Shown: in pieces, positions 61,765-64,000 of the stretch
How the letters are laid out: every line of letters starts with the position of its first letter
How positions within the stretch are numbered: the stretch's first letter is position 1
Notes under the pieces: generated by a model
Told to the model about the DNA's origin: nothing
Database searches by the model: none
The model's input: the letters and a program-made list of their open reading frames with translations, nothing else
Program-made: the position numbers and the translations under genes
Origin: Acanthopleura granulata
Lineage: Eukaryota > Mollusca > Polyplacophora > Chitonida > Chitonidae
Direction of reading: 5' to 3'
DNA length: 64,000 nucleotides
Assembly: GCA_016165875.1 (NCBI GenBank)
Contig: JABBOT010000001.1
Span: 41,973,879-42,037,878, forward strand

Positions 61765-61852
61765 CATGTAGGCTAGTTGTTCAAGTATGTTCCTGTAGTG
61801 TGTGCTCCTGTAGGCTAGTTGTTCAAGTATGTTCCTGTAGTGTGCGCTCCTG
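61765..61852. repeat. Two-copy direct repeat, about 43-44 bp
   Basis: GTAGGCTAGTTGTTCAAGTA followed by TGTTCCTGTAGTGTGTGCTC occurs twice back to back, with one difference (GTGTGTGCTCC versus GTGTGCGCTCC). A short GTAGCGCAC echo follows. Confidence 0.9.
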
Positions 61853-62639
61853 TAGCGCACAAGCGCCTTCAACAGTCACAGCTTGCATGACAAAAGGATA
61901 CATTGCTCAGTAAAATGGCGCGACAGACACATGCAACTGAACGTTGACCTGTCCTGATTCCCATCCAAAAATTACAAATGGGCTGTGTCTGATTTAGAAA
62001 AGAGTGGTTGTGATCAAGGAAAATCAACAAGCATTTTAAGAAAGCACTGTAACGCATTTGAAATTTGCTAGTCACGTTATCATTTTACACAAGTGCAACA
62101 CAGGGAAAACACGACACGATCTAGGCGTGTTGCTGCGGTCATGATCTTTTTTACGTGCAATAGTCTAGATTTTATCGCACCTGTTGCTTTTAACATCGAG
62201 TTATTTCTGGGCTGTATTTCTCTTATACATAACTTGCATGTACTTCCACAGCAGCTTTTAGTAAACAGTCCCTGAGGGGTAGTTTCTCCTTGCTACTTTG
62301 AGCCTTGAGACAATATACATTAAATTGACAAATACGTTTATCTCCTTTTTGTTTTGTCGAGGTGTTTTTCATGTGACAAGTGTTTATGATGGACTAACAC
62401 GTTAATAAACCAGACAGCTGTATTGGGTGGTGCATCAGTACTACTCTTAAGCAGAACATGTTTGGCATAAACAGAAGCACATGGCCATTTATCCCAATTG
62501 GTGCTACAACTCTGGCAACAATTTACCATTCCCATAAGTCTATGAACCCCTATCCTTTACACGTACAAAGCAATTGCCCATGAACATCTATCCTCTACTG
62601 GAATAAAAAGCAATTGTTTATAAACCCCTATCCTATACA

Positions 62640-62965
62640 TGTATTTAGCAGCTATCCATGAACACCTATCCTACTATCCCACACATGTATTTAGCGGCTA
62701 TTCATGAACACCTATCCTACTATCCCATACATGTATTTAGCAGCTATCCATGAACACCTATCCTACTATCCCATACATGTATTTAGCAGCTATCCATGAA
62801 CACCTATCCTACTATCCCACACATGTATTTAGCAGCTATCCATGAACACCTATCCTACTATCCCATACATGTATTTAGCAGCTATCCATGAACACCTATC
62901 CTACTATCCCATACATGTATTTAGCAGCTATCCATGAACACTTATCCTACTATCCCATACATGTA
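62640..62965. repeat. Tandem repeat, 46-bp unit, about seven copies
   Basis: Units are built of TTTAGCAGCTATCCATGAAC, ACCTATCCTACTATCCCATA and CATGTA. The left edge has shorter, diverged precursors (62540-62640: CCCCTATCC, CATGAACATCTATCC). Variants include GCGGCTATTCATG in the second unit and CACACATG versus CATACATG. The array decays on the right after 62965. Confidence 0.95.
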
Positions 62966-64000
62966 CAACTGCAGTTTTGGTGCATTATTCTTCAACAGTA
63001 AGGAAATGTTCACGAAAACTGTGTACAACACTGGTAGAAGAAAATCCTTCTTGTGGTCCTCTCAGAAGATATATTATTGGAATAGGGGTCAACAGACACT
63101 GCCTCCATGCATGATGTGTATAAGACAGAGATATGCAAACTAATTTCAGTCAAAGTGTACATGCATTTATTGAATATTTTTTAGAAATCTTCATCATGTC
63201 AAATAAAATCCCATTCTTTATTTTCCCAACCCAGTTATATTGTCTTTAAATGGTAATGGACATCGGAATTTCCAGAATGTTTGCAATAACCAAGTTTCAG
63301 TAAGTATTTCCCTCCAAGTACTGCTAGCAGAGCACTCTGTAAGGAACACTTCATAACGTAAGAAGTGCTACTCATTACAGACACAAGACAGCCTTCAGGT
63401 AAACCTTAACACAAAAATCAATTAAGTTTTCATGGGTTATAGCAAACAACGATTGTACTATGCAATAAACAGTTTCAGCCCATATAATGCACTCATATTG
63501 CTTAATTACATGTACCAGTGGGTGACTATTGCCAGAAAGTGATTAAAAAATTCTTGACACTCAAGTCGTATGAGAATTAAATTGGAGATCATGCAATGAA
63601 CTCTCAATTGCAACTACATGTAGTTAGTTTTTTCAACATTCTCAAGACAGAAAAACTTATGTATATTGATTTCTTTCTCTCCATTTTGTTTAGAGACAAT
63701 AAAGAAAATATAAAAACTACATGTATTTTTCATGCTACTGCAACATACAGGTGACAATGTTTACATTCATTTAAGGAACTGCCATCTTGCAAAGAAGACA
63801 TCACAGCATGTTGTTGTACTGGCTACCGACCGGGGTAGGTGTACACCAGATTTAGGGAATCAAAATTTCTCAAAAGTCCAAGTAGAGACTTTATCTCCCT
63901 ATAGCTTAACTATGGAGACCCTCGTTGTCTTACATCTTGGTCAGCAGGCCTCTATACAGTGACCAAGTTTCAAGATCACATGTACATGTAAGTGTATGAA
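62966..64000. other. Non-coding stretch to the end of the window
   Basis: AT-rich with recurring ACATGTA words. A CAG|TAAGTATT-like donor near 63299 has no credible exon. No gene is supported. Confidence 0.5.

Noticed and set aside
63255..63305. Plus-strand donor TTTCAGTAAGTATT
   Set aside because: The upstream open segment is only about 24 bp and there is no other plus-strand exon to join.

Overview
This is a 64 kb piece of a eukaryotic nuclear genome: AT-rich, gene-poor and dominated by introns or intergenic DNA, repeats and decayed transposons. There are no bacterial-style operons, and almost every open frame is short and of chance length. Recurrent tRNA-derived SINEs, frequent ACATGTA palindromes, TTAA-flanked foldback elements and a Ty3/Gypsy LTR retrotransposon fit a marine invertebrate, most likely a lophotrochozoan (mollusc or similar). 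That assignment is inferred from repeat style and is not proven by any host protein.

Host gene content. On the minus strand there are short open segments with good splice signals: 48471-48590, 19850-20054, 9243-9289 and 1611-1719. The last three join without breaking the reading frame (phases 1 to 2, 2 to 1, 1 to 2). They would encode about 120 residues ending in a charged alpha-helical stretch. My best reading is that much of the window is introns of one long minus-strand gene, transcribed towards position 1. I do not recognise the protein. Weaker exon candidates are at 3009-3113, 20791-20834 and near 31295.

Mobile elements. At 32969-38809 lies a complete but dead Ty3/Gypsy LTR retrotransposon: two LTRs of about 270 bp, 4-bp target duplication GAAT, gag zinc knuckle, then protease, reverse transcriptase, RNase H and integrase, all broken by stops and frameshifts. 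It sits inside an older repeat whose related empty copy is visible at 2172-2370. Two TTAA-flanked foldback elements occur at 833-1327 and 7252-9089; the second carries a nested CAGCTG-rich insert. Three tRNA-derived SINE-like families are present: family A (nine copies or fragments), family B (two copies and a fragment) and family C (two neighbouring copies). A 1.45-kb unclassified repeat occurs in opposite orientation at about 15700-17190 and 59100-60550.

Tandem arrays. These are at 5836-6000 (about 32 bp), 14005-14150 (33 bp), 23521-24175 (99 bp), 24486-25260 (20-24 bp), 31424-32032 (seven 87-bp units, almost identical) and 62640-62965 (46 bp). A diverged duplication with a period of about 630 bp lies at 56060-57130.

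The rest holds no feature I can support and is described stretch by stretch.
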